From the NCBI RefSeq assembly GCF_002777825.1, contig NZ_MEIR01000066.1, positions 22,649 through 86,648 on the forward strand: a DNA stretch of 64,000 nt, written 5' to 3'. This stretch comes from Snodgrassella alvi (GTDB lineage: Bacteria; Pseudomonadota; Gammaproteobacteria; Burkholderiales; Neisseriaceae). The translations under genes were made by a program, and so were the position numbers. Below the pieces are notes generated by a model. That model saw nothing but the letters and a program-made list of their open reading frames with translations. It was not told the DNA's origin and made no database searches. Of the stretch, positions 1-9,562 are shown one piece after another. Within the stretch, counting starts at the first letter, position 1; each line of letters begins with the position of its first letter.

Positions 1-99
1 AAACCGCCGAAAAAAAATGCGACAATACTATTTTTCTGAATATTGGCTGCTGACTGCTGGCCAGCAGCATAATCTTTCCTTTCTGTCTGGAATATTCTG

Positions 100-963
100 A
101 TGACCGCACAACTCATTGATGGTAAAAAAATTTCCCAACAAATTCTACAAAACCTGGCTGCGCGCGTACAACAGCGGCTGGACAACCGGTTACACCGTCC
201 CTGTCTGGCTGTGGTGCTGGTAGGCGAAGATCCAGCCAGTGCAGTATATGTACGCAATAAAAAACGTGCCTGTGAAACCATCGGATTTGAATCACGCAGC
301 TACGAATTGCCAGCACAGACCAGTGAAGCTGAATTACTGGCACTGATCGACGAAATGAATGCTGACAACGGTGTTGACGGTATTCTGGTGCAATTACCTC
401 TGCCTGTGCATATTGACGGTCAGAAGATACTGGAACGAATTGTGCCACACAAAGATGTAGATGGTTTTCATCCGTATAATGTAGGCCGTTTGGCAGTGAA
501 AATGCCGTTAATGCGCCCATGTACACCTAAAGGAGTGATGACATTACTCGATGCTTATCAGGTTGAAATAACCGGTAAAAAAGCCGTCGTGATTGGTGCT
601 TCAAATATTGTCGGCCGACCGCAGGCATTAGAATTGCTACTGGCACGTGCGACCGTAACAGTTTGTCATAGTGCTACTCAGAATCTGGCACAGGAAGTTG
701 CTGCCGCCGATATTGTGGTAGCGGGTGTCGGCATTCCAGAGTTTGTCAAAGGTGAATGGATCAAACCGGGTGCAGTGGTTATAGATGTAGGGATTAACCG
801 ACTGGAAAACGGGCAGTTATGCGGTGATGTAGAGTTTGAGACCGCCAAAGAACGTGCTGCAATGATTACGCCGGTACCGGGTGGAGTTGGCCCGATGACT
901 ATTGCGACCTTAATGGAAAATACACTGCAAGCGGCGGAAATTCACGATACACAGCGGCTCTGA
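100..963 (+). CDS. folD: Bifunctional methylenetetrahydrofolate dehydrogenase / methenyltetrahydrofolate cyclohydrolase FolD
   Basis: FolD interconverts 5,10-methylene-, 5,10-methenyl- and 10-formyl-tetrahydrofolate in the cytosol, using NADP, to supply one-carbon units for purines, thymidylate and initiator formyl-Met. The 287-residue product has the usual family length. The N-terminal catalytic domain has Tyr50 and Lys54 in YVRNKKRA, where the catalytic pair lies in E. coli FolD, and then QLPLP and DVDGFHP. The C-terminal Rossmann part carries [11 protein letters not shown] and ends with [16 protein letters not shown], the family's C-terminal signature. The ATG at 100 leads directly into the conserved start [11 protein letters not shown]. 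The gene stands alone, with about 100 bases of window upstream and about 250 non-coding bases downstream. Nothing is missing. Confidence 0.97.
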   Translation: MTAQLIDGKKISQQILQNLAARVQQRLDNRLHRPCLAVVLVGEDPASAVYVRNKKRACETIGFESRSYELPAQTSEAELLALIDEMNADNGVDGILVQLPLPVHIDGQKILERIVPHKDVDGFHPYNVGRLAVKMPLMRPCTPKGVMTLLDAYQVEITGKKAVVIGASNIVGRPQALELLLARATVTVCHSATQNLAQEVAAADIVVAGVGIPEFVKGEWIKPGAVVIDVGINRLENGQLCGDVEFETAKERAAMITPVPGGVGPMTIATLMENTLQAAEIHDTQRL

Positions 964-1211
964 CATCACGCAACACAATTAAGAGGCGACGTTGTATTGC
1001 AATGCATAACATAGAAAGCATGTATCGGCTTTTTAACCGGTGTATTGTTATGATGCAGTAGAATTAAGACAGCTATACTGCATCAAAGATTATTCTATAA
1101 GTACTGACAAAAATCCCAGACACTGTATCAACCAGCGGCATATGATAAGCTGGCAGCGTTTCTGAAGCAGTTGTTTTGGTTTATTTAACAAACTATTGTG
1201 GTATTAATGTA

Positions 1212-1790
1212 ATGTATCAATTTTTTCTGGACGCATGGGCTGCCCTGCGTCTGCGCTTTTATCCTAAAACGCATTATCGTTACTCTCCGTTAATTATAGT
1301 GCCGGTTTTGCTGACGCTAGGCTTGATCAATATGGCCAATATGTCGCAGCTTTTGGGACATCAGGCTGGTATAACGGTTTTCATTCTGGCATTAACAGTG
1401 TTGCGCTGGGGTATTCTGGGCATGACAATGCAGACTATTTTAGGCTACTACAGCAAGCAGCCGGGACAATGGTATGGTTATGTGCTGGTTACTGAGGCGC
1501 TGATACTACCAATGATAGCGATGCTGTACTGGCCACAGGCATTAGCCACCGCTGGATCTTTCTGGCTGATATGGACAATGGTGGTACAGGTATCTGGTTT
1601 TGTACGTATCAGCCAGCAAAATGTTTTCAAAGTAGGCTTGGCTTATATTATTTATTTTTTAGTTACCAGTCTGGCAGGGGGTATGCTGCTACTCGTATTC
1701 AGCACCATGGGCTGGCTAGATATAAACAGCATGGCACAGTCTTTCCAGCAAATATTGACAATACCCGCTGCTGAAACAGGCATGCGCTAA
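1212..1790 (+). CDS. Small multi-pass inner membrane protein, possibly Yip1-like
   Basis: A protein of about 192 residues with roughly five hydrophobic segments, near residues 25-42, 47-65, 85-105, 110-130 and 143-165. I do not recognise a specific function. The overall pattern, a short polar N-terminus with WAALRLRFYP and then packed helices, resembles Yip1/YIPF-domain bacterial membrane proteins, but this is a weak impression. The frame is open from a TTG at 1176. I prefer the ATG at 1212 (MYQFFLDAW) because the 12 residues in front have no membrane-protein character and there is no clear ribosome binding site at 1176. It lies between folD and the GAPDH gene on the same strand and is probably transcribed separately from both. 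Confidence 0.65.
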   Translation: MYQFFLDAWAALRLRFYPKTHYRYSPLIIVPVLLTLGLINMANMSQLLGHQAGITVFILALTVLRWGILGMTMQTILGYYSKQPGQWYGYVLVTEALILPMIAMLYWPQALATAGSFWLIWTMVVQVSGFVRISQQNVFKVGLAYIIYFLVTSLAGGMLLLVFSTMGWLDINSMAQSFQQILTIPAAETGMR

Positions 1791-1818
1791 TGCAGATGTG
1801 GAATCAGGCTGGTTCCGC

Positions 1819-1824
1819 TATAAT
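1819..1824 (+). promoter_or_regulatory. Possible -10 element of the GAPDH gene
   Basis: A perfect TATAAT lies about 94 bases before the GAPDH start codon, in the intergenic gap after the membrane protein gene. No convincing -35 hexamer is found 16-18 bases upstream, so this is only a candidate promoter. A purine-rich AAAAGGAA site just before the ATG at 1918 is a plausible ribosome binding site. Confidence 0.35.
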
Positions 1825-1917
1825 AATACATGGTGTTTTTTGTGCGATTTAAACTATTTAGCACTGTTAAAACCCGAAATCACCTGACCGGTTTTGTTGA
1901 TTTGAAAAGGAATAAGC

Positions 1918-2946
1918 ATGACATTAAAAGTTGCCATTAATGGTTATGGCCGTATCGGCCGCCAGGTATTGCGTGCAATTTATGACTATAACCTGCGCAA
2001 CCAGTTTGAAATTGTGGCGGTAAATGCCAGTGGTTCACTGGAAACCAGTGCTCATCTGACAAAGTTCGATACGGTTCATGGCCGTTTTACCGCAGATGTT
2101 TCATGTGATGATGATGCTTTAATCATTAACGGCGATCGTATCCGCTTTTTCGCTACCCGCAATCCGGCAGAACTGCCTTGGGGTGAATTAGGTGTTGATC
2201 TGGTATTAGAATGTACCGGCGCATTTACCAGCAAGGAAAAAGCCAGTGTTCATTTACACAGTGGTGCGAAAAAGGTTTTGATTTCTGCGCCCGGGGGTGC
2301 CGATGTGGATGCTACTGTGGTATATGGTGTGAACCATCGGGTACTGACACCGGAAATGACAGTGGTATCCAACGGCTCCTGCACAACCAATTGTTTGGCA
2401 CCAGTTGCCAAAGCCATTAATGACGGACTGGGCATGGTGAAAGGTTTGATGACTACCATTCATGCGTTCACCAATGATCAGGTTTTGACAGATGTTCGGC
2501 ATAAAGATTTGCGCCGTGCCCGCAGTGCGGTGGAAAACCTGATTCCAACCAAAACCGGTGCGGCCAAGGCTGTGGGACTGGTACTACCTGAATTACAGGG
2601 TAAATTTGACGGTTTTTCGGTACGCGTACCCACAATCAATGTCTCACTGGTTGATTTAACCTTTGAAGCGGCACGTGATACCAGTGTAGAAGAAGTGAAT
2701 GCCATCGTTAAAGCTGCCAGTGAAGGCAGTATGCAGCACATCCTAGGCTACAATACTTTGCCACTGGTTTCTACCGATTTCAATCACATGCCTCAGGCAT
2801 CGATTTTTGACAGTACTTTAACTAAAGTAACCAATGGCAATATGGTTAAAGTGCTGGCATGGTACGATAATGAATGGGGCTTTAGCTGCCAGATGCTCAA
2901 TACCGCCCGTGCCATGTTTGGCATGGAAGTTACACCGTTCGCCTAA
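1918..2946 (+). CDS. gap: Glyceraldehyde-3-phosphate dehydrogenase, GapB-like (probably NADP-preferring)
   Basis: A 342-residue phosphorylating GAPDH that interconverts glyceraldehyde-3-phosphate and 1,3-bisphosphoglycerate in glycolysis or gluconeogenesis. The Rossmann motif INGYGRIGR is at residues 7-15. The catalytic Cys155 lies in [12 protein letters not shown] and the catalytic His follows in [18 protein letters not shown] and WYDNEWG are also present. At the adenine-ribose site, where NAD enzymes have Asp (IND), this protein reads VNAS at residues 35-38. The LP pair before HKDLRRAR is replaced by VR. Both changes go with NADP-using GAPDHs such as Bacillus subtilis GapB and plastid GapA, so an anabolic role is plausible. 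The SNGSC in place of the usual SNASC is a minor oddity. The gene is monocistronic with a strong hairpin downstream. Confidence 0.95.
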   Translation: MTLKVAINGYGRIGRQVLRAIYDYNLRNQFEIVAVNASGSLETSAHLTKFDTVHGRFTADVSCDDDALIINGDRIRFFATRNPAELPWGELGVDLVLECTGAFTSKEKASVHLHSGAKKVLISAPGGADVDATVVYGVNHRVLTPEMTVVSNGSCTTNCLAPVAKAINDGLGMVKGLMTTIHAFTNDQVLTDVRHKDLRRARSAVENLIPTKTGAAKAVGLVLPELQGKFDGFSVRVPTINVSLVDLTFEAARDTSVEEVNAIVKAASEGSMQHILGYNTLPLVSTDFNHMPQASIFDSTLTKVTNGNMVKVLAWYDNEWGFSCQMLNTARAMFGMEVTPFA

Positions 2947-2960
2947 GCTATTGTCGGCAG

Positions 2961-3005
2961 ATGCAGGCTGTCTGAACCCACCGGGCTATTTCAGACAGCC
3001 TGCAT
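2961..3005 (+). terminator. Hairpin after the GAPDH gene built from inverted uptake-sequence-like repeats
   Basis: A 16-bp perfect inverted repeat (2961-2976 with 2990-3005, 13-base loop) starts 15 bases after the GAPDH stop. Each arm contains AGGCTGTCTGAA, one base different from known Neisseriaceae DNA uptake sequence dialects such as AGGCTGCCTGAA. In this family, inverted pairs of uptake sequences commonly serve as transcription terminators. There is no long T tract after the stem. Confidence 0.65.
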
Positions 3006-3156
3006 GCATTCCGGACAGACGAAACGCAAACAATAAACTTCAGCTACCCAAAAAACGATAATCATGGCAGATTGAGCTGATCAAACCAATAATTTTAATT
3101 TCCCAGTAACAAGCAAAACACGGATACTCTCCTCCTGCGTGATTGAGGCACAGATT

Positions 3157-4917
3157 ATGCTTAACTATCATTTGCAACCCCACTCTCTGACCCAGCATTT
3201 GTGGCAAGTGCATTTCAGCTTTACACAATCGGATAATCAGGATTTCAGCCTGAGTTTACCCAACTGGTTACCCGGTAGTTATATGATTCGTGATTTTGCC
3301 CGCCATATCATCACTTTATCGGCTTGTTGCAACAACACACCAGCATCAGCTGAACAGGTCAATAAAAATACCTGGGTTTGCAGCGGACAGGCTGGTAATT
3401 GGGAAATCTGCTATTTGGTTTACGCCTTTGATACCTCAGTGCGTGGCTCATTTTTAAATACTGAACGAGGCTTCTTTGATGGTGCTTGTCTGTTTTTACG
3501 CCATAACCAACGGCAGCAGGAAACATGCCAGCTAAGTATTACCGGCTTGCCTGAAAACTGGGACATAGCTACCACTATGCCGCAAACATCACAACCACAG
3601 GTTTATCAGGCCAGCAATTACCGTGCCCTGATTGATTATCCGGTGGAAATGGGTCATCTACTGCGCCTACCATTTACAGCAGGCGGTATTGAACACGAAA
3701 TTATCATCAGCGGACACTTTTCTCGGTTTGACCAGCAGCGTTTGGTAGATGATGTAGCCAAAATATGCGCCAGTGAAATAGCCATGTTTGCCGCACCGGC
3801 GCCATTTGAGCATTACAGCTTTCTATTATTTGTCGGAAACGGCATTTATGGTGGACTGGAACATAGATCATCTTCGGCACTTATGGCTGATCGACATGAC
3901 CTGCCGCAAACAAATGGCAAAAATAATGATGCCTATATCACCTTACTGGGATTGTTCAGCCATGAATATTTTCATGCATGGAATGTGAAATCCATTATTC
4001 CAGCAGTTTTTGCCAGCAGCGAACTGAACACGGAAGCATATACCCGTCTGTTATGGGCATTTGAAGGCATTACCTCTTACTATGATGACTGGTTTCTGGT
4101 TCGCAGTGGTGTGATTACTCCAGCTCAATATCTACAACTACTGGCCAAAACCATTACCCGAGTACAACAAGGTACTGGCCGGCTGAAGCAAAGTCTGGCA
4201 GAGTCCAGCTTCACTGCGTGGACAAAATACTATAAACAGAATGAAAACAGTGCCAATGCTATTGTCAGCTACTACCAGAAAGGTGCATTGGCAGCCATGT
4301 GTCTGGATCACTATATCCGCCAGCAAACCGGACAACAGAAAAATCTGGACGATATTATGCGTGCCTTATATCAGGACTGGCGTGAGCGGGGCATGGGTCT
4401 GGCCGAAAATGAATGGCTGAAAATTGCCCAACAGGCCACTGGTATAGATTTAACTGAGGTTTATCAGCAATATATTATGACTACCGCTGATTTACCTCTG
4501 GCTGAACAGTTGCAACAGGCTGGGGTACAGTTATACTGGGCAGCCTTGCCACGCCAGCATGGCGGTGCATATATCGAACACATCCCCGCTAACGAACAGG
4601 CCTGTGCAGACTTGGGTGCCCGTTTTCAATCAGCAGCATTTGGCATCAGCCTACAGCAGGTATTTAATCTGGGTAGTGCCGAGAATGCAGGCTTATGTGC
4701 TGGTGATCAGCTTATCGCTCTTAATGATGAAATCATTACTGATTTCAATAATCAGTGGGCTCGTATTCATATTGGCGAATCAGTACGAATACATTTTATC
4801 CGTGATGGTCTATTACAACAGACTACCTTACTGGCACAGACAGCAGTAACTGACACAGCACTATTAAGCATTGATAATGCGATGCTGTTACAGCAGTGGT
4901 TACAGCCGCAGTCTTAG
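3157..4917 (+). CDS. M61 family metallopeptidase with C-terminal PDZ domain (glycyl aminopeptidase-like)
   Basis: A peptidase of about 586 residues. The M61 N-terminal beta domain (about 1-160, with LPNWLPGSYMIRDFARHI) is followed by the gluzincin domain. Its zinc site HEYFH (His269 to His273) sits in FSHEYFHAWNVKSI, the hallmark sequence of M61. The third ligand region is LLWAFEGITSYYDDW. A PDZ-like domain occupies roughly residues 480-575 (GISLQQVFNLGSAENAGLCAGD). No signal peptide is visible, so it may be cytoplasmic. The ATG at 3157 is preferred over the in-frame GTG at 3139 because a GAGG lies 8 bases before it. The physiological substrates of this family in proteobacteria are largely unknown. 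The gene is followed directly by the RpfE-type gene and recJ, probably one transcript. Confidence 0.9.
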   Translation: MLNYHLQPHSLTQHLWQVHFSFTQSDNQDFSLSLPNWLPGSYMIRDFARHIITLSACCNNTPASAEQVNKNTWVCSGQAGNWEICYLVYAFDTSVRGSFLNTERGFFDGACLFLRHNQRQQETCQLSITGLPENWDIATTMPQTSQPQVYQASNYRALIDYPVEMGHLLRLPFTAGGIEHEIIISGHFSRFDQQRLVDDVAKICASEIAMFAAPAPFEHYSFLLFVGNGIYGGLEHRSSSALMADRHDLPQTNGKNNDAYITLLGLFSHEYFHAWNVKSIIPAVFASSELNTEAYTRLLWAFEGITSYYDDWFLVRSGVITPAQYLQLLAKTITRVQQGTGRLKQSLAESSFTAWTKYYKQNENSANAIVSYYQKGALAAMCLDHYIRQQTGQQKNLDDIMRALYQDWRERGMGLAENEWLKIAQQATGIDLTEVYQQYIMTTADLPLAEQLQQAGVQLYWAALPRQHGGAYIEHIPANEQACADLGARFQSAAFGISLQQVFNLGSAENAGLCAGDQLIALNDEIITDFNNQWARIHIGESVRIHFIRDGLLQQTTLLAQTAVTDTALLSIDNAMLLQQWLQPQS

Positions 4918-4969
4918 ATTTAACCAGAGATTTTTACATTATCCACCTATTTACAAACGTTGTGTATTC

Positions 4970-5941
4970 ATGCCTGCTGACAACTTACATCTCACTCTTG
5001 TCCTGCCGAGCTTATTGTGGCCACATCATGAAACTATTGTGCCAAAATTACAGTTGCCAGCACTGAATACCTTACGGCAGTGGAGCAAATATTTCTCACA
5101 ACCTACCAGTAGAAGCCAGCTTTACCGGCAATATCTGTGGCAGGGTTCATGGTTACAACAGGCAGTTCAACAAATAAATTCTAACTCAAATGGTTATGGC
5201 TTTATTGCCACCCCCATCAGCCAGATAGCTGGCATGCATCAGCTCCAGTATTTGGATGGGAAAGCACTTGGCCTGACCACAAAAGAAGCGAAGGCTTTCT
5301 GTGACGTGTTAAATGCATGGTTACAGGTAGACGGCTGGCAATTTTGGCCAGTAAAACCAGATTTATGGCTAGTTACCACCCCACAGAGCATTGAATTTAC
5401 CCTGCCATCCTTGCTGGATTTGTCTGGCAGCATTGATGGTACAGCTAAACCGGTTGGAACTGACGCAACCCAGATTCTGCAACGGCAAACTGAACTGCAA
5501 ATGTTACTGTATCAGCACCCATTGAACCAGCAGCGTATTGCACGCGGCCTGCCTGTCATCAATGGTTTCTGGTTTGAACCAGACTGCACCGGTATGGCTA
5601 ACAACGAAATCCCACTTTATACTGACAGTTCATGGGCATTTCATGCGCATAATCTGCCAACCAATTACATCGAGTTAACTAACTTCACGCCCAGCCAACA
5701 GGAAGTTGTACTGTTTAACGACCAATTGTGCTTACCGGTTAATCAAGGTGATCTTTATACCTATATGCAAATACTGCAACAATGGGAGCAGGACTGGTGG
5801 CAACCGCTACTGACGGCACTGCAAAATAGGCAAATTCACCAATTGGATATCCGATGCGAAGAGGGGCTACTTAAAATTTGCAAACCCTGGCTACCTCCTT
5901 TCTGGCGCAAAACGAAACCTTTTAGCGGATTAAGTTTATGA
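4970..5941 (+). CDS. RpfE-type / phosphoglycerate mutase-like conserved protein encoded upstream of recJ
   Basis: A cytoplasmic protein of about 323 residues of the type annotated RpfE-like regulatory protein, or cofactor-independent phosphoglycerate mutase-like, in beta- and gammaproteobacteria. It is regularly encoded beside recJ, as in the Xanthomonas rpf cluster. Visible motifs are LTLVLPSLLWP near the N-terminus, TPISQIAGMHQL, and DSSWAFHAHNLP in the C-terminal half. None is a proven catalytic motif. The frame extends upstream to 4871 inside the M61 gene, but the natural start is the ATG at 4970 (MPADNLHLTL), after the M61 stop. Its last bases overlap the recJ start by four (ATGA), indicating translational coupling. 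The function is unknown. Confidence 0.8.
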   Translation: MPADNLHLTLVLPSLLWPHHETIVPKLQLPALNTLRQWSKYFSQPTSRSQLYRQYLWQGSWLQQAVQQINSNSNGYGFIATPISQIAGMHQLQYLDGKALGLTTKEAKAFCDVLNAWLQVDGWQFWPVKPDLWLVTTPQSIEFTLPSLLDLSGSIDGTAKPVGTDATQILQRQTELQMLLYQHPLNQQRIARGLPVINGFWFEPDCTGMANNEIPLYTDSSWAFHAHNLPTNYIELTNFTPSQQEVVLFNDQLCLPVNQGDLYTYMQILQQWEQDWWQPLLTALQNRQIHQLDIRCEEGLLKICKPWLPPFWRKTKPFSGLSL

Positions 5942-7635
5942 AACCGGCTCGTATTCTTACTCGCCCAGTTGATACTGTTGCACAACAAACTTTACTTGCA
6001 CAGGGCGTTGATCCTTTGCTGGCCAAACTGTATGCAACTCGAGCGATTAAAAACAAAAGTGAAACCGAATACAGCCTGTCTGCACTGCTACCGTTTCAGA
6101 GTCTGAAAAATATTCAGGCTGCTAGTGAACGCTTAGCTCGAGCCATTGAGCAACAGGAAAAAATTCTGATTGTTGCTGATTATGATGCAGATGGTGCCAC
6201 AGCTTGCGCACTGGGTATGCGTGGATTACAGGCAATGGGCGCCAAAACTGATTTTCTTGTGCCTAACCGTTTCGACCACGGCTATGGCCTGACACCACAA
6301 ATTGCCGAACTGGCTGCTAAGGCTGGTACTGATTTACTGCTTACTGTAGACAATGGTATCGCCAGCGTAACAGGAGTACAACGAGCACAACAGCTGGGCA
6401 TGGATGTTTTGATTACCGACCATCATTTACCTAGCGAACAACTGCCTGAATGCATTATTGTTAACCCCAACCAGCCTGGAGATCATTTCCCAAGTAAGGC
6501 TCTGGCAGGTGTAGGGGTTATGTTTTACGTGCTGATGGCCTTACGCCATCATTTGCGCCAGCATAACTGGTTTGGCCAGCAACCCGAACCGAATCTGGCT
6601 CAATGGCTAGATCTGGTGGCATTAGGCACTATCGCCGATGTTGTATCCCTTGATCAGAATAACCGTATTCTGGTCGCACAGGGACTTAGGCGAATACGTG
6701 CAGACAAAATGCAGCCCGGTATACGCGCCCTGTTTCATGTAGCAAAACGCAAAGCACAGCAGGCACAGGCATTTGATCTTGGTTTTGCCATTGCTCCGCG
6801 GCTGAATGCCGCAGGCCGGCTGGATGATATGAGTCTGGGTATCGCCTGTCTGCTGAGCGACGATATGGAAAGCGCTACAGATTTAGCTCTACAATTGGAT
6901 GATTTAAATCGTGAACGTCGTCAGATTCAGCGCAGCATGCAGGATGAAGCCAATCTGCAACTGGCGACAATTAACACAGAAAACAGCTACAGCATTGTTG
7001 CCTATCATGATAACTGGCATCAGGGCGTAACCGGTATTGTTGCTGGACGGTTACGCGAAACTTTCCATCGTCCCAGTATCGTTTTTGCCCAAGCAGAAGA
7101 CGGAACATTACGTGGTTCCGGTCGCTCAAACGCTGGTTTACATTTGCGTGATGCACTGGATCTGGTTAGCAAGCGTCGGCCAGAAATCATTCAGAAATTC
7201 GGTGGCCATGCCATGGCAGCCGGATTGAGTATAGCCGGCATACATCTGCCAGCTTTCCAGCGTGAATTTGAGGCAGTCTGCCAGCAACTTATCCAGCCGG
7301 CCGACCTCAATCATACTTACCAAACCGATGGTTCATTAGACGATGAGCACCTGAATTTAGAAACAGCACAACAACTAGCCACACTGGTATGGGGACAAAA
7401 TTTTCCTGAACCATGCTTTTGCGATGAATTCAGGGTAATCCGGCAACAAAGCGTTGGCACTGGCCATATCAAAGCAGTGTTGCGCAAGAGCAATTGTGAA
7501 TGTGAAGCCATGTTTTTCCGCTGTGGCACGTCCCTGCCAGAACACATCCGCGTGGTTTACCGGCTGATAGCCAACGAATGGCGCCAGCAAATGGAACTAC
7601 AGCTGTATGTAGATTACTGGGAAATTTGTGCCTAA
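5938..7635 (+). CDS. recJ: Single-stranded-DNA-specific 5'-3' exonuclease RecJ
   Basis: RecJ degrades single-stranded DNA 5'-3' during recombinational repair, mismatch repair and base excision repair in the cytoplasm. The 565 residues match the family length. The DHH-domain metal motifs appear in order: DYDADGATA (near residue 80), TVDNGIAS, and the namesake TDHHLP near residue 160. These are followed by the LGTIADVVSL and APRLNAAGRLDD signatures, and the DHHA1 motif GRSNAGLHLRDAL with the GGHAMAAGLSI loop. The ATG overlaps the preceding gene by four bases, so the two are translationally coupled. A possible -10 hexamer for the following pilF gene lies about 37 bases after the stop. Confidence 0.97.
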   Translation: MKPARILTRPVDTVAQQTLLAQGVDPLLAKLYATRAIKNKSETEYSLSALLPFQSLKNIQAASERLARAIEQQEKILIVADYDADGATACALGMRGLQAMGAKTDFLVPNRFDHGYGLTPQIAELAAKAGTDLLLTVDNGIASVTGVQRAQQLGMDVLITDHHLPSEQLPECIIVNPNQPGDHFPSKALAGVGVMFYVLMALRHHLRQHNWFGQQPEPNLAQWLDLVALGTIADVVSLDQNNRILVAQGLRRIRADKMQPGIRALFHVAKRKAQQAQAFDLGFAIAPRLNAAGRLDDMSLGIACLLSDDMESATDLALQLDDLNRERRQIQRSMQDEANLQLATINTENSYSIVAYHDNWHQGVTGIVAGRLRETFHRPSIVFAQAEDGTLRGSGRSNAGLHLRDALDLVSKRRPEIIQKFGGHAMAAGLSIAGIHLPAFQREFEAVCQQLIQPADLNHTYQTDGSLDDEHLNLETAQQLATLVWGQNFPEPCFCDEFRVIRQQSVGTGHIKAVLRKSNCECEAMFFRCGTSLPEHIRVVYRLIANEWRQQMELQLYVDYWEICA

Positions 7636-7671
7636 ACAGATATACAAGCTGTTTAAATACACAAATTCACT

Positions 7672-7677
7672 TATAAT
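7672..7677 (+). promoter_or_regulatory. Possible -10 element upstream of pilF
   Basis: A perfect TATAAT lies in the 200-base gap between recJ and pilF, about 160 bases before the pilF ATG. No good -35 hexamer was found, so support is limited to the -10 match and the location in an AT-rich intergenic region. If used, the pilF transcript has a long leader. Confidence 0.35.
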
Positions 7678-7835
7678 TAGCACAATTAAACATTAACATG
7701 GATTTACTAAAGGCATATTCTGTACCGGTCACAAAACAGCATACTGGACACACCAGACTGTAAAACGAAGCCAAAACAGGTGTAATAGCCAGCAAGTGTA
7801 AACTCTAAAAGTTATTAAGACGGGATTTAGTTTGT

Positions 7836-9515
7836 ATGAGTGTAGGATTGATTCGGGTTTTGTATAAACACCAGATTATTGACGCAGAAAAAGCAGAAAA
7901 ACTGCGTCAGGAGCTGGAACAGAAACGTCCGGTTATACCGGCACTGTTGCAGTCTGGTGCCATTAATGCCGATAAGCTGGCCAGCTTTCTGTCCAATGTA
8001 TTCAGTATTCCTTATCTGAATCTGGAACGGTATAACCAAAATCTGGTATCGTCGGATTTAATCAATCTGAAAATCATGCAGCAATACATGTGTATACCGA
8101 TATTCAAGCGTGGTAACCGCCTGTTTCTCGCTGTATCTGACCCTACATCGATACAGCATTACCAGAAAATTGCCACTGATGCCGGCTGCATACTAAACTT
8201 GGTTATTGTTCGTGATAACCAGTTACGCCAGCTACTGGAAAATCTTGACCAGGAATCCACCAGTCTGCTGGAAGGCATGGATTCAGTCGGTGATGAAGAA
8301 GCAAGTGGCAGCAATGCCATGTCCGCAGATGAGGAAGATGGCGAAAATGGCCCGGTTGCCAAATTTGTCTTCAAAATACTAGGGGATGCTCTGGCCAACG
8401 GTGCATCAGATATCCATTTCGAATTTTATGAAGAAATGGCACGGGTACGTTTCCGTGTTGATGGACAATTACGTGAAGTAGTACGTATGCCACTGAACAT
8501 TCGCAGCCAGATCTCCTCACGCATCAAAGTCATGTCCAAATTGGATATTTCAGAAAAGCGTATTCCTCAGGATGGCCGTATTCAGATTCAGTTCCGCAAA
8601 GGTGCCAAGCCAATTGATTTTCGTGTCAGCACCCTGCCTACCCTGTTTGGTGAAAAAATTGTAATGCGTATCCTGAATTCGGATGCCGCTACCTTGAATA
8701 TCGAACAGCTCGGTTTTGAGCCATTTCAGAAAGAATTACTGCTGGAAGCTATTCATCGCCCCTATGGCATGGTGCTGGTTACCGGTCCAACCGGTTCTGG
8801 TAAAACCGTATCATTGTATACCTGTCTGAATATACTTAATACTGACAGCGTTAATATTTCCACCGCAGAAGACCCAGCGGAAATTAACCTGCCCGGTATT
8901 AATCAGGTCAACGTTAATGATAAACAAGGGCTGACATTCGCAGCAGCACTAAAATCTTTTCTGCGTCAGGATCCAGATATTATCATGGTGGGGGAAATTC
9001 GAGATCTGGAAACAGCAGATATCGCCATCAAGGCTGCACAAACCGGCCATATGGTTTTCTCCACCCTGCATACCAATAACGCTCCGGCCACATTGTCACG
9101 TATGCTGAATATGGGCGTTGCTCCATTCAACATCGCCAGCTCAGTTAATCTGATTATGGCTCAGCGTCTGGTACGGCGTTTATGTACCTGCAAGGCACCA
9201 GCAGAACGTCCGCCCGAAGATGTTCTGAAAAAAGCCGGCTTTTCGGATGAAGATCTGGCCAAAGACTGGACATTTTACCGGCCGGTAGGCTGTGAACGCT
9301 GCAAAGGCAAAGGTTACAAGGGACGTGCCGGTGTTTATGAAGTCATGCCTGTCAGTGAAGAAATGCAACGTATCATTATGAACAACGGTAATGAAGTTGA
9401 TATCAGTACTCAGGCACTCAAGGAAGGACTGGTTGATTTACGTCATGCCGGTTTGCTTAAAGTTATGGAAGGTATCACGTCTCTGGACGAAATTCTGGCA
9501 ACCACCAATGATTAA
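7836..9515 (+). CDS. pilF: Type IV pilus assembly ATPase PilF (PilB family)
   Basis: The hexameric cytoplasmic motor that powers type IV pilus extension and, in naturally competent Neisseriaceae, DNA uptake. The 559 residues carry the MshE-type N-domain (about 1-150), an acidic linker near 150-165, and the GspE ATPase core. The core has Walker [14 protein letters not shown] near residue 316, the Asp box [12 protein letters not shown], the Walker B region IIMVGEIRD, and the His box [15 protein letters not shown]. The zinc-binding CTC...CERC tetracysteine lies near residues 450-487. It is the first gene of a pilF-pilG-pilD run with short gaps, as in Neisseria. No pilin gene is in the window. 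The symbol follows Neisseria usage; Pseudomonas workers would call it pilB. Confidence 0.96.
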   Translation: MSVGLIRVLYKHQIIDAEKAEKLRQELEQKRPVIPALLQSGAINADKLASFLSNVFSIPYLNLERYNQNLVSSDLINLKIMQQYMCIPIFKRGNRLFLAVSDPTSIQHYQKIATDAGCILNLVIVRDNQLRQLLENLDQESTSLLEGMDSVGDEEASGSNAMSADEEDGENGPVAKFVFKILGDALANGASDIHFEFYEEMARVRFRVDGQLREVVRMPLNIRSQISSRIKVMSKLDISEKRIPQDGRIQIQFRKGAKPIDFRVSTLPTLFGEKIVMRILNSDAATLNIEQLGFEPFQKELLLEAIHRPYGMVLVTGPTGSGKTVSLYTCLNILNTDSVNISTAEDPAEINLPGINQVNVNDKQGLTFAAALKSFLRQDPDIIMVGEIRDLETADIAIKAAQTGHMVFSTLHTNNAPATLSRMLNMGVAPFNIASSVNLIMAQRLVRRLCTCKAPAERPPEDVLKKAGFSDEDLAKDWTFYRPVGCERCKGKGYKGRAGVYEVMPVSEEMQRIIMNNGNEVDISTQALKEGLVDLRHAGLLKVMEGITSLDEILATTND

Positions 9516-9562
9516 AGCTGATTGCCGATTTATTAAATTAAATCCATACTGTGGGAAAAACT

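Noticed and set aside
1176..1211. An earlier TTG start for the membrane protein after folD
   Set aside because: There is no ribosome binding site in front of it, and the ATG at 1212 gives a normal membrane protein start.
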